From assembly GCA_030823955.1 (NCBI GenBank), contig JAVBYO010000033.1, forward strand, positions 1-64,000: a stretch of 64,000 nucleotides of DNA. Direction: 5' to 3'. This DNA is from Gallionellaceae bacterium (GTDB taxonomy: Bacteria; Pseudomonadota; Gammaproteobacteria; Burkholderiales; Gallionellaceae). A program made the translations under genes and the position numbers. This document shows, one piece after another, positions 53,103-61,376 of this stretch. A model generated the notes under the pieces. It searched no databases and was not told where the DNA came from. It was given only the letters and a program-made list of their open reading frames with translations. The first letter of the stretch is position 1. Each line of letters starts with the position of its first letter.

Positions 53103-53810
53103 ATGGTCAATAGCGAACATACCTCCAAACAGTTTGATGCCGAGCTCGAAGCCGTGCGCGCGCGCGTGTTGCAGATGGGCGGCTTGGTGGAAAGCCAGAT
53201 CCGTCTGGCGATCGAATCGCTCATTTCCGGGGATGTGGAGCTGATGAACCGCGTCATCGAAGACGATCATCGCGTCAATGCGATGGAAGTCGAGATCGAC
53301 GAGAGCTGTAACCATATCCTGGTGCGGCGCCAGCCGGCAGCCGGTGATCTGCGCATGATCATGACTGTGATCAAGACCATCACCGATCTCGAGCGTATCG
53401 GCGACGAAGCAGAGAAGATCGCGCGTATGGCCAAGCTGTTGTCGCAGAAAGAGCGTCTGCGCCATCCGCGTTACCACCAGATCAAACACGCTTCCGATAT
53501 CGCACTCGATATGTTGCGCAAATCGCTGGACGCCTTCGCCCGCCTCGATCTCAGCTCGGCAGCACAGGTGGTGCGTCAGGATGAGCAGGTGGACGAAGAG
53601 TTCCGTTCCATCATGCGTTATCTCATCACCTTCATGATGGAAGACCCGCGCACTATTTCCACCTCGCTGGAGATCCTGTTCGTGGCCAAAGCGATCGAGC
53701 GTATCGGCGACCATGCCAAGAACATGTGTGAATATGTCGTTTATATGGTCAAGGGCCGCGATGTGCGTCATGTGAGCGTGGAAGAGTTCGAGCGCGAAGT
53801 TAACGAATAG
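53103..53810 (+). CDS. phoU: Phosphate signalling regulator PhoU
   Basis: The 235 residues form two PhoU three-helix bundles with the metal-binding motifs ERIGDEAEKIAR (about 98-109) and ERIGDHAKNMCEY (about 199-211). PhoU restrains PhoR/PhoB signalling together with the Pst transporter; no pst or phoBR genes lie here. AAGGAAC precedes the ATG. ppx follows after 8 nt, linking phosphate sensing to polyphosphate breakdown. Confidence 0.95.
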   Translation: MVNSEHTSKQFDAELEAVRARVLQMGGLVESQIRLAIESLISGDVELMNRVIEDDHRVNAMEVEIDESCNHILVRRQPAAGDLRMIMTVIKTITDLERIGDEAEKIARMAKLLSQKERLRHPRYHQIKHASDIALDMLRKSLDAFARLDLSSAAQVVRQDEQVDEEFRSIMRYLITFMMEDPRTISTSLEILFVAKAIERIGDHAKNMCEYVVYMVKGRDVRHVSVEEFEREVNE

Positions 53811-53818
53811 GGAGCGTC

Positions 53819-55306
53819 GTGCAGCAGCAACCCCTACTCGCAGCGGTCGACCTCGGCTCCAACAGCTTTCGTCTGCAGGTCGCCCGCGTAGAGAACGATC
53901 AGATCTATATGTTGGACGGTCTGCGTGAGCCGGTCAGGCTCGCCGCAGGACTCACAGAAAACAAACTCCTCGATAAAGAATCCCAGCAGCGCGCGCTAGC
54001 CTGTCTACAGCGCTTCGGCGAGCGCCTGCGCGGCTTGCCGCGCGATGCGGTGCGCGCGGTGGGGACGAACTCCCTGCGTGTCGCCAAGAATGCGCCGGAA
54101 TTTTTGCCGCAGGCCGAGGCGGCACTGGGGTTTCCCATCGAGGTGATCGCGGGGCGCGAGGAAGCGCGTCTGATCTATCTCGGTGTGGCGCACGGCCTGC
54201 CGTTTTCGGAGGGCAACCGTCTGGTGATGGATATCGGTGGCGGTTCGACCGAATTCGTCATCGGTAATGGGCTGGAGCCGCTGCGCCTGGAAAGTCTGTA
54301 TATGGGCTGTGTGAGTTACAGCCTGCGCTTTTTCCCCGACGGCAAGATCAGCAAGAGCAGCCTTAAGCAGGCCGAGCTGGCGGCGCGCAACGAGTTGCAG
54401 ACCATCGTGAGCGACTACCGCGAGACGGGCTGGAGTGTCGCGCTGGGGTCTTCCGGCAGTGCGCGCGTGTTGTGCGACATCCTCGAACAGAACGGTTACA
54501 GCGATGGCGGGATCACCCGTGACGGTTTGGAGCGCTTGCGCGCCGAGTTGATCCGTGTCGGAGATGTGCGCCGCCTCGAATTGCAGGGGCTGAAACCGGA
54601 TCGCATTCCCGTTCTGCCCGGCGGTTTCAGTATCATGTATGCCGCGCTGAGCGAACTGGGTATCGAGCGGATGTTGCCCGCGCTGGGTGCGTTGCGCGAA
54701 GGCGTCTTGTATGACCTGTTCGGCCGCTTCCATAACCACGACATGCGCGATGTGACAACGCAGCAATTCATGCGCCGTTACCACGTTGACGCGCGTCAGG
54801 CGGCACGGGTCGCACAACTTTCAGGTGTCTTGGCGCAGCAATTCCTCGAGGGGAATGCGAACGAAACGTCATTGCGCCTGCTGGGATGGGCGGCGAATCT
54901 GCATGAGATCGGCATCAGTGTCGCCCACAGCGGCTTCCACAAACACACGGCCTATATTCTGAAAAATGCCGACATGCCCGGCTTCTCCAAGAAAGAGCAG
55001 GACAGGCTGAGCCTTCTGGCACTCGCCCAGCGCGGCAACCTCGACAAGATGCGCGGCCAGTTGTTCACCACCTTCACTACCGAAGACATCTCATTGGTGA
55101 TGGCCCTGCGTCTGGCGATCGTCTTCTACCGCAACCGGGGTGACGTGCGTTTGCCGGTGATGCAGGGGCGTTTCAGCGGTACCAAATTCCACCTCTCGCT
55201 TGAGCCCGGCTGGCTGGGCCGTAATCCGCTCACCGATACCGCATTACAGGAAGAAGCCAAGCAGTGGCGCGAATGGGGCATCAGCTTGCAGGTGGTGGAA
55301 GGCTAG
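53819..55306 (+). CDS. ppx: Exopolyphosphatase (Ppx/GppA)
   Basis: A GTG start after GGGAGC gives 495 residues. The two phosphate-binding loops are AVDLGSNSFRLQVARV (near 8-23) and VMDIGGGSTEFVIGNG (near 138-153); a C-terminal HD-like helical domain (about 310-495; NLHEIGISVAHSGFHKH) is present, as in long Ppx proteins. It releases phosphate from polyphosphate ends or hydrolyses pppGpp. Operon with phoU. Confidence 0.94.
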   Translation: MQQQPLLAAVDLGSNSFRLQVARVENDQIYMLDGLREPVRLAAGLTENKLLDKESQQRALACLQRFGERLRGLPRDAVRAVGTNSLRVAKNAPEFLPQAEAALGFPIEVIAGREEARLIYLGVAHGLPFSEGNRLVMDIGGGSTEFVIGNGLEPLRLESLYMGCVSYSLRFFPDGKISKSSLKQAELAARNELQTIVSDYRETGWSVALGSSGSARVLCDILEQNGYSDGGITRDGLERLRAELIRVGDVRRLELQGLKPDRIPVLPGGFSIMYAALSELGIERMLPALGALREGVLYDLFGRFHNHDMRDVTTQQFMRRYHVDARQAARVAQLSGVLAQQFLEGNANETSLRLLGWAANLHEIGISVAHSGFHKHTAYILKNADMPGFSKKEQDRLSLLALAQRGNLDKMRGQLFTTFTTEDISLVMALRLAIVFYRNRGDVRLPVMQGRFSGTKFHLSLEPGWLGRNPLTDTALQEEAKQWREWGISLQVVEG

Positions 55307-55623
55307 TTTTCTTGCAATCGCATCGATCTGATGCGGACGTTGGTAAGTTGCGGGAATGTGCCGATTTGTTGCTCTAGGCCACCGCTGCCGATGACTGCTG
55401 CTCGGCCATAGCGGACTGTCGTCGGGTCTCTCAATTACTTCCGCTTTGGTCTAATAGCGGCCGATCAATAAATACATAGGCAGTATCTATACCTTTTGGC
55501 ATATTGCTTTGCTGTTTACTGCGGCCTAAGCTTCGCCCGTCCTTACTATTTACGCACATGCGGACAGACAAATTTGAGGGCCTTCAAATGATTCAATTGG
55601 TTATCGAAAATTGGCGCGCCTTA
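55307..55623. other. Non-coding stretch with repeated GCGGAC words
   Basis: No gene is seen. The stretch has several scattered GCGGAC or complementary CCGC words (for example near 55342, 55414, 55439 and 55560) and looks like a degenerate intergenic repeat rather than a decayed gene. It separates ppx from the first cassette-like gene. No terminator with a T run could be identified for ppx. Confidence 0.4.
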
Positions 55624-55671
55624 TTATTAACAATAATGCGGACCGGTGCGTCCGTCTAATAACTGTTAGCC
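55624..55671 (+). repeat. Possible short attC-like site before the first cassette-like gene
   Basis: TATTAAC (55624-55630) and GTTAGCC (55665-55671) resemble the R'' and R' boxes of integron attC sites, with the stem GCGGAC-cggtgc-GTCCGT between them. The match to consensus (RYYYAAC, GTTRRRY) is imperfect at both ends and the site is short. Weak evidence by itself. Confidence 0.3.
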
Positions 55672-55703
55672 CCTTACAATTCTATTCACTGGAGAAAAAT
55701 GGA

Positions 55704-56306
55704 ATGCGCGCTATTAACAATCCTTCCTTAACCTTGGCTGCTTGTCTTTTTAGTTTTGTATTTGTTGGCCATGGTTATGCTCAGACACTAGGACAGCAGC
55801 TATCACCTAAGCAATTATTTCCCAGCAGCGTTCTTAATATTTATTCCCCTGACTCCGGTGGCTGGGTTCTTTCAGGTGTAGCAAGGAATGGAGTGTCCTT
55901 TGCAAAAGGGGGTATCGGAGCGAATGAGACTTACGGTGCACAAGCTATTCTTTTTGAATTGAAAGCCGTCGATAGCAAAGACAAATTCATTAGCTTTGTC
56001 AAAAATAGGATTGCAACTATGAACCCATCGCCTCGGTTCGAAGAAATTCAAGCTGAGTATCAATACACCGAAAATCGTGGCTATCCTTGCGTCAGTGCGC
56101 GAAGTACATTTAATGACAACGCAGCTGTTACTTCAGCAGGAAAGGAGCAACTTAAATTACAGGTGATAGCTCTATATTGTCGCCATCCAGAAACTGATGA
56201 TGTCGGATTTTTTGCCGCTTACTCGCATAGAGGGGAAAGTGTTGACGATCAGCTTGAAGCTCCAGCGAGCAATTTTATTGAAGGTGTCGATGTCCCGAAA
56301 AAATAG
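55704..56306 (+). CDS. Hypothetical exported protein, 200 residues, cassette-like
   Basis: The ATG at 55704 is preceded by GGAG at nine bases. A signal peptide is likely (SLTLAACLFSFVFVGHGYAQ, cleaved near residue 27). The mature part (TLGQQLSPKQLFPSSVLNIY and so on) is soluble with two cysteines (Cys of YPCVSAR and LYCRHPE), and no domain is recognised. Base composition is more AT-rich than its neighbours. The gene begins 33 nt after an R'-like box and is followed by an attC-like hairpin one base after its stop, the compact form of an integron cassette. Confidence 0.65.
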   Translation: MRAINNPSLTLAACLFSFVFVGHGYAQTLGQQLSPKQLFPSSVLNIYSPDSGGWVLSGVARNGVSFAKGGIGANETYGAQAILFELKAVDSKDKFISFVKNRIATMNPSPRFEEIQAEYQYTENRGYPCVSARSTFNDNAAVTSAGKEQLKLQVIALYCRHPETDDVGFFAAYSHRGESVDDQLEAPASNFIEGVDVPKK

Positions 56307-56375
56307 GGCTAACCCGGCGCTCAAGCGAGACTGCCTCGAAGCAGTCCGCGTCAGCCCCTCAACTTTTCGTTGGAG
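56307..56375 (+). repeat. attC-like site A
   Basis: GGCTAAC (56307-56313) and GTTGGAG (56369-56375) lie at the ends and their CTAAC/GTTGG parts can pair. In between is GCG-A-GACTGC-ctcgaa-GCAGTC-CGC, a stem with one unpaired A, matching the extrahelical base typical of folded attC sites. The CCGGCGCTCAAGCG and CCTCAACTTTTC parts resemble L boxes of known cassettes. The R'' second base and R' last base deviate from consensus. Confidence 0.5.
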
Positions 56376-56392
56376 CTCGCAATCGCCAAGCC

Positions 56393-56926
56393 ATGAGTAA
56401 GCGAATCTCCATCACCCGATCCGACGTTGAAGGCTATCGAGAGAGCCTTATCGCGTCTGCCGAGCAGACGCAAATTCAAATTGCGGAGCTTGCAGGCTCC
56501 GAGGAACCGATGGCGTTGCTTTATCAGCTCAAGTTTCAAGCGGTTGGCTGTGACCCGCTGGACCAATCTCGCCAGCTGAATTTGATTGAACAACTGAACC
56601 AAACGTTTACGTACCTAGCATCGTTCAACGCCACCGCGTTTCTATTTGAACGGCATCCTAAGGTGCAATCTCTTTCGCTGAATCTTGGCACTTCGTCCGG
56701 GTTCGATATCCAAACCCACGAGGGTGGCGGCATTGCTGCGGAAGTATTTGCGGCTGTCACGCCGCAAAACAATCGCAAGCTCGCCAAAGACCTTGAGAAG
56801 GTTTCCGCTGCCGATGCGAAATACCGCTATGTGCTCTTCATGAGTCCAGAGCACGAGGCTGGGCAGTATCGTGGCGCACCAAGGGTCACAGGGGTTACCG
56901 TATGGTCGCTAGGCTGTTCCCTGTGA
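56393..56926 (+). CDS. Hypothetical protein, 177 residues, cassette-like
   Basis: The ATG at 56393 lies 18 nt after the R'-like box of site A. The product (MSKRISITRSDVEGYRESLI and so on) is soluble, helical in the first 90 residues and mixed after that; no transmembrane segment or known motif is seen. Its stop is followed within 4 nt by another attC-like hairpin. Ribosome binding is weak (GGAG 17-20 nt upstream), as often in cassettes. Function unknown. Confidence 0.6.
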   Translation: MSKRISITRSDVEGYRESLIASAEQTQIQIAELAGSEEPMALLYQLKFQAVGCDPLDQSRQLNLIEQLNQTFTYLASFNATAFLFERHPKVQSLSLNLGTSSGFDIQTHEGGGIAAEVFAAVTPQNNRKLAKDLEKVSAADAKYRYVLFMSPEHEAGQYRGAPRVTGVTVWSLGCSL

Positions 56927-56929
56927 GCC

Positions 56930-57000
56930 CCCCAACCCTGCTGTCAACCGGACGCTGCGCCAAAACGCGGCGCAGCGCCGGTTACCTTGAACATTGAAGT
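56930..57000 (+). repeat. attC-like site B
   Basis: CCGG-A-CGCTGCGCC (from 56948) pairs with GGCGCAGCG-CCGG (to 56981) leaving one unpaired A, flanked by TGTCAA on the left and TTACCTTGA on the right. The left end CCCCAAC resembles an R'' box; the right end CATTGAAG is a poor R' box. Together it has the general shape of an attC site with a decayed distal end. From 57001 to the rnpB promoter nothing else is seen. Confidence 0.45.
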
Positions 57001-57094
57001 CTGCTCTGGTCAGCTAAGCAGTCAAATTTCAAAACAATCTGATTCGACCGCCTTGGCCGAGAGGCCGACACTCATCAATGGATGGCACAATTCA

Positions 57095-57125
57095 TTGACT
57101 ATCATTTTTTCAATCTGGGTTAAAC
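57095..57125 (+). promoter_or_regulatory. rnpB: Predicted rnpB promoter
   Basis: TTGACT (57095-57100) and TTAAAC (57120-57125) stand 19 nt apart, with the RNA start expected 8-9 nt later at about 57134, which fits the mature 5' end. Confidence 0.5.
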
Positions 57126-57133
57126 TCCGCGCC

Positions 57134-57482
57134 GAAGCTGGCTAGACAGTCGCCGCGTCCGCAAGGACGGGGAGGAAAGTCCGGGCTCCGCAGAGCAGGA
57201 TGCCGGTTAACGACCGGACACCGTGAGGTGATGAACAGTGCCACAGAAAATAAACTGCCTAAGTTCCGCAAGGAAACGGTGAGGGTGAAACGGCGGGGTA
57301 AGAGCCCACCGCGGACGTGGTAACACGGACGGCACGGTAAACTCCATCCGGAGCAAGACCAAATAAGCAGGCTATGACGTTGCTCGCGTCGCTTGCGGGT
57401 GGGTTGCTTGAGCGTCAGGTAACGAAACGCCTAGAGGAATGACTGTCCACGACAGAACCCGGCTTATCGGCTGGCTTCACCT
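57134..57482 (+). ncRNA. rnpB: RNase P RNA component (class A)
   Basis: The conserved core is plain: GAAGCTGGCTAGACAGTCGC at the 5' end, GAGGAAAGTCCGGGCTCC, the central CAGTGCCACAGAAA, GGTAAACTCCATCCGGAGC, CAAATA, and near the 3' end the universally conserved AGAGGAATGACTGTCCACGA and AACCCGGCTTATCGGC. The 5' and 3' ends pair to form P1. With RnpA protein it matures tRNA 5' ends. Length about 349 nt is normal for type A. Confidence 0.96.
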
Positions 57483-57507
57483 ACCGATTTGAACAGAAAA
57501 GCAGTTG

Positions 57508-57636
57508 TCCGCAGATTTCGCAGATTAACGCCGATTAAAACAAACCATTATCCGTTACTTGTGTTCGCCTTTCGGGTGATGCTGTTGCTACGAATAGCCG
57601 TATGAAGATCTGCGTTAATCTGCGAAATCTGTGGAT
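57508..57636. repeat. Palindromic GCAGATT repeat, second copy
   Basis: Left arm GTCCGCAGATTTCGCAGATT (57508-57527) plus AACGCCGATT and right arm ATCTGCGTTAATCTGCG (57608-57624) with AAATCTGTGGA are complementary, enclosing about 65 nt of unrelated sequence. Same word family as the repeat at 2586-2671. Confidence 0.75.
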
Positions 57637-57896
57637 AGAGCTGAGGTTTTTAGATTGAATTCTCCTGGTTGTTTTTCGACATCCTCTTAATGGTTGCCGC
57701 CATTCCCGTTTTGCTCCTTATCTTCTAAAGGGCCATTTCGGGCCCTCGCTCTGTCATTTTGGCCCGAGTATCTAGACCGTCTATCACAAACAACTTTAGC
57801 TTGTTTCTGCAATTCATTGCTTTTTAAGCCAATTTATTTTACATCAACTCGATGAGCTAACTCCTTGTCCTATAAAGAAAAAACCTGATTTTTGGC
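57637..57896. other. Non-coding stretch upstream of the mraZ promoter
   Basis: No gene or RNA is recognised in these 260 bp. A small hairpin AGGGCC-atttcg-GGCCCT lies near 57728-57745 without a T run. The rest is AT-rich and may supply upstream elements to the dcw promoter. Confidence 0.5.
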
Positions 57897-57925
57897 TTGA
57901 CCATGCGTATTTTTTTCAATATAGT
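57897..57925 (+). promoter_or_regulatory. mraZ/dcw cluster promoter
   Basis: TTGACC (57897-57902), 17 nt, TATAGT (57920-57925): a near-consensus sigma70 promoter. The transcript would start near 57932, at the edge of the MraZ boxes. Confidence 0.8.
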
Positions 57926-57959
57926 GGCGTCAAGTGGTGAAAAGTGGGTTTTTGTGGGT
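57925..57959 (+). promoter_or_regulatory. MraZ operator, four TGG boxes at 10-bp spacing
   Basis: TGGCG (57925-57929), TGGTG (57935-57939), TGGGT (57945-57949) and TGGGT (57955-57959) are each separated by exactly 5 nt. MraZ is known to bind tandem TGGGN boxes at 10-bp intervals before its own gene. The last two fit the consensus, the first two partially. The array overlaps the -10 end and the transcript start, suited to repression. Confidence 0.75.
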
Positions 57960-57981
57960 GATTTGAATTAGGGTCGAGTGG

Positions 57982-58428
57982 ATGTTTCAGGGAGCGGCAC
58001 AACTTAATCTGGATAGCAAAGGGCGACTCGCGATACCGGCAAGGCATCGCGACATGCTGCTCGCCCATTGCGCCGGTCAATTGGTGCTGACCGCCGATGC
58101 CGATGGTTGCCTGTTGCTCTATCCGCAGCCGGAGTGGCAGCCAATCCGGGAAAAGCTGATGCAACTCTCCGCTTTCAATCCGCGCATCCGCGCATTGCAG
58201 CGCTTTCTGGTGGGACATGCCGAAGATGTGGTGATGGATGCCGCAGGCCGTGTGCTGGTCTCGCCGACCCTGCGCAGTTACGCCGTGCTGGACAAGCGCG
58301 TGATGCTGGTGGGGCAGGGCAATAAATTCGAAGTGTGGGACGAGGCGCGCTGGCAGGCGCAGAACGACAAGATGTCAGGATTCGGTGTGGGTGATCTGCC
58401 GCCGGAACTGGAGGGCTTCACGCTGTGA
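57982..58428 (+). CDS. mraZ: Transcriptional regulator MraZ
   Basis: The 148-residue protein consists of two MraZ/AbrB-like halves: [17 protein letters not shown] (about 8-24) and the second [16 protein letters not shown] (about 90-105). MraZ forms a ring and represses the division-wall operon that it heads. Its operator is visible 22-57 nt upstream. Its stop overlaps the rsmH start. Confidence 0.96.
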   Translation: MFQGAAQLNLDSKGRLAIPARHRDMLLAHCAGQLVLTADADGCLLLYPQPEWQPIREKLMQLSAFNPRIRALQRFLVGHAEDVVMDAAGRVLVSPTLRSYAVLDKRVMLVGQGNKFEVWDEARWQAQNDKMSGFGVGDLPPELEGFTL

Positions 58429-59366
58429 GCCAGGAGTTGGCTCATGCGACCGTATTGCTGGATGAAGCTGTTGCAGCCTTGCAGGTGCAGCCGGAGGGTG
58501 TGTATGTGGATTGCACCTTCGGGCGTGGCGGGCACAGCCGGCTGATCTTGCAGCGCCTGGGGGCGCACGGCAGATTGATCGCGCTGGACAAGGACCCGAT
58601 GGCGATCGCGGCGGCACAGGCGATCAGCGATGCGCGTTTCCAGATCGTGCATAGCGCTTTCGAACACTTGAGTGAAGTGTTGCGCGAGCTGGGTGTCGGG
58701 AAGGTGGATGGTGTGCTGCTGGACTTGGGGGTGTCGTCACCGCAGTTGGATGACGCGCAGCGCGGGTTCAGTTTTCGTTTCGATGCGCCGCTGGATATGC
58801 GTATGGATACGAGCCGTGGCGAGACTGCGGCGCAGTGGTTGGCGACGGTGGATGAAAGTTTATTGGCGGAGGTAATTGGTGGCTACGGCGAAGAACGGTT
58901 TGCTAGGAAGATTGCAAGAGCGCTTGTTGCTGCGCGCAAAGAAACACCCATCCTCACCACGCGGCAACTTAGCGAGATCGTCGCGCAAAACGTGCACTCC
59001 CGCGAGCCCGGGAAAAATCCGGCGACACGCACCTTTCAGGCTATACGGATTTATATCAACCGCGAACTCGAAGAGCTCGAGAGCGTGTTGCCGCAGTGTA
59101 TGGACAGCCTGAAAGTCGGCGGAAGAATGGCGGTGATCAGTTTCCATTCCTTGGAAGATCGTATCGTCAAACGCTTCATGCGCGATATGGCGCAGGGCGA
59201 CAAATTTCCGCGCAATCTGCCGATCCGTGCCGTCGATATCCCGCAAGGCATGATCAAACTCGTTGGCAAGGCCGTTCACGCGTCCGATCAGGAGCTGGCG
59301 GACAACCCGCGTGCGCGCAGTGCGGTGTTGCGCGTGGCGGAATACACGGGAGGCGCGGGTGCTTAG
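58425..59366 (+). CDS. rsmH: 16S rRNA (cytosine-1402-N4)-methyltransferase
   Basis: A GTG start overlapping mraZ gives 313 residues. The SAM domain has [17 protein letters not shown] (about 26-42) and [19 protein letters not shown] in part (Asp/Pro-rich loop, 102-120); the inserted helical domain and the C-terminal RVAEYT follow. It N4-methylates C1402 in the decoding centre. Classical dcw position between mraZ and ftsL. Confidence 0.96.
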   Translation: MSQELAHATVLLDEAVAALQVQPEGVYVDCTFGRGGHSRLILQRLGAHGRLIALDKDPMAIAAAQAISDARFQIVHSAFEHLSEVLRELGVGKVDGVLLDLGVSSPQLDDAQRGFSFRFDAPLDMRMDTSRGETAAQWLATVDESLLAEVIGGYGEERFARKIARALVAARKETPILTTRQLSEIVAQNVHSREPGKNPATRTFQAIRIYINRELEELESVLPQCMDSLKVGGRMAVISFHSLEDRIVKRFMRDMAQGDKFPRNLPIRAVDIPQGMIKLVGKAVHASDQELADNPRARSAVLRVAEYTGGAGA

Positions 59367-59643
59367 ATTGAACCTGCTCCTGCTGGCGTTGGCGATCCTG
59401 TGTGCCTTGGGGGTGGTGACTTCCCAGCATAAGGCGCGCAAATATTTCATCGAGTTGCAGGGCGAGAAAGACAAAGCGCAACAGATGGAGGTGGAGTGGG
59501 GGCAGTTGCAACTGGAGCAAAGCACTCTGGCGCTACCGGCGCGTGTGGAGAGGATCGCCAGCGGCCAGTTACACATGCATATGCCGCAGGGTGCGCAGAT
59601 CCAGTTTGTGCGCATAGAGAACGGCAAGGTGGCGGCGCCATGA
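59359..59643 (+). CDS. ftsL: Cell division protein FtsL
   Basis: The GTG at 59359, within the end of rsmH, starts a 94-residue protein: a short cytoplasmic tip, one membrane helix ([16 protein letters not shown], about 4-20), then a coiled coil with heptad-like pattern (residues 30-65) and a short periplasmic end. FtsL joins FtsB and FtsQ and activates FtsWI. Typical beta-proteobacterial length. Stop overlaps ftsI by ATGA. Confidence 0.92.
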   Translation: MLRLNLLLLALAILCALGVVTSQHKARKYFIELQGEKDKAQQMEVEWGQLQLEQSTLALPARVERIASGQLHMHMPQGAQIQFVRIENGKVAAP

Positions 59644-61376
59644 TGCATCACGCCGGCAACGTACAAACCAGTGGACAGATGGCTTTGCCGCCGTGGCGTT
59701 CGCGCGTGCTGTTCGTATTTCTGCTGTTGCTGCTGGCCGGTTTGCTGGTGCGCGGGATCTATCTGCAAGTGATCCATGATGATTTTCTGCAACGCAAAGG
59801 CGATGCGCGTTATGGCCGGGTGATCGACATCCATGCGCACCGCGGCATGATCAGTGACCGCCACGGCGAACCGCTGGCGATCAGTACACCGGTCGACTCG
59901 ATCTGGGTCAGCCCGCAGGATGTCGAAGCGACACCAAGACAGATCCGGCAACTGGCGCAGGTTATCGGTGTTAATCCGGATGAGTTGAAGGGGCGCATGC
60001 TCGACACAAGCCGTGACTTTGTTTATCTGAAGCGGCAATTGCCGCCGGAACAGGCCGGCAAGGTGGTGGGTCTGGGTATCGCCGGTGTGTCGCTGAAGCG
60101 CGAATATCGCCGTTATTACCCCGGCGGGGAAGTGACCTCACATCTGCTCGGGTTCACCGATGTGGACGACAACGGGCAGGAAGGTATAGAGCTCGCCTGG
60201 CAGGCGCAACTCGGCGGCAAGCCCGGTAGCCAGCGTGTCATCAAGGACCGGCGCGGCCATATCGTGGAAGACGTGGCCAGTGTGCGCGCCCCCAAAGAAG
60301 GCAGCGACATCGCGTTAAGTCTGGATAGCAAGTTGCAGTTCCTCGCCTATCGCGAGATCAAACAGGCGGTCGAGTCACACAAAGCCAAGGCGGGTTCCAT
60401 CGTGGTGCTGGATGCCAAGACCGGAGAGGTGTTGGCGCTGGCAAACTGGCCGAGTTACAACCCCAACAACCGCGAAAAGCCCGGCGTCAACCTGCTGCGC
60501 AACCATGTGGTGACCGATCTGTTCGAGCCGGGTTCGACGATGAAGCCGTTCACTGTGGCGGCAGCACTGGAATCCGGCAAAGTCAGACCCGAGACGGTCA
60601 TCAATACGGAACACGGCGTTTATAGCGTGGGCGGACGCAAGATCCATGACACCCATCCCGAAGCATCGCTGACAGTGGCACAGGTGATCCAGAAATCCAG
60701 CAACGTCGGCGCGGCCAAGATCGCGCTTGCGATGCCGCCGCAGTCGTTCTGGCAGCACCTCAGTGACAACGGGTTCGGTACTCAGACCGGGTGCGGTTTC
60801 CCCGGCGAAGCAGCGGGCCGGTTGCGCGACCACAAGAGCTGGAAGCCGATCGAGCAGGCCACCATGTCTTATGGCAACGGCATATCCGTCAATCTGCTGC
60901 AACTGGCGCGCGCCTACACGGTATTTGCCAATGACGGCGAATTGAAGTCGATCTCGTTGCTCAAGCAGGAAGTGCCTGCTGTCGGTGTCAGGGTCTATTC
61001 CGCATCTACGGCACGAGCTGTGCGCGACATGTTGGAGATGGTGGTGCGGCCTGGCGGTACAGCGCCGCAAGCGCAGATCGTGGGCTACCGTGTGGCGGGC
61101 AAGACCGGCACCGCGCACAAGCTGGAAGGCGGACGTTACGTCAACAAATATATCGCGTCCTTCGTGGGTATGGCACCGGCATCCGATCCGCGCCTGATCG
61201 TGGCGGTGATGGTCAACGAGCCGGGAGGGGCGGAGCATTTCGGCGGGCAGGTCGCCGCGCCCGCATTCAGCAATGTGATGGGGGCGGCGTTGCGCCTGCT
61301 CAATGTGCCGAACGATGCGCCGCTGAACAACGTGATGCAACCTTCGCCTGACCAGTTGATCGGGGAGGAGGTATGA
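59640..61376 (+). CDS. ftsI: Peptidoglycan D,D-transpeptidase FtsI (PBP3)
   Basis: From the first of two adjacent ATG codons (59640) the product has 578 residues. One membrane helix (about 22-42) anchors a dimerisation/pedestal domain (50-240) and a transpeptidase domain with active Ser in GSTMKPF (near 299), SSN (near 355) and KTGTAHK (near 487). It cross-links septal peptidoglycan with FtsW. Starts and stops overlap ftsL and murE, as in a single operon. Confidence 0.96.
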   Translation: MMHHAGNVQTSGQMALPPWRSRVLFVFLLLLLAGLLVRGIYLQVIHDDFLQRKGDARYGRVIDIHAHRGMISDRHGEPLAISTPVDSIWVSPQDVEATPRQIRQLAQVIGVNPDELKGRMLDTSRDFVYLKRQLPPEQAGKVVGLGIAGVSLKREYRRYYPGGEVTSHLLGFTDVDDNGQEGIELAWQAQLGGKPGSQRVIKDRRGHIVEDVASVRAPKEGSDIALSLDSKLQFLAYREIKQAVESHKAKAGSIVVLDAKTGEVLALANWPSYNPNNREKPGVNLLRNHVVTDLFEPGSTMKPFTVAAALESGKVRPETVINTEHGVYSVGGRKIHDTHPEASLTVAQVIQKSSNVGAAKIALAMPPQSFWQHLSDNGFGTQTGCGFPGEAAGRLRDHKSWKPIEQATMSYGNGISVNLLQLARAYTVFANDGELKSISLLKQEVPAVGVRVYSASTARAVRDMLEMVVRPGGTAPQAQIVGYRVAGKTGTAHKLEGGRYVNKYIASFVGMAPASDPRLIVAVMVNEPGGAEHFGGQVAAPAFSNVMGAALRLLNVPNDAPLNNVMQPSPDQLIGEEV

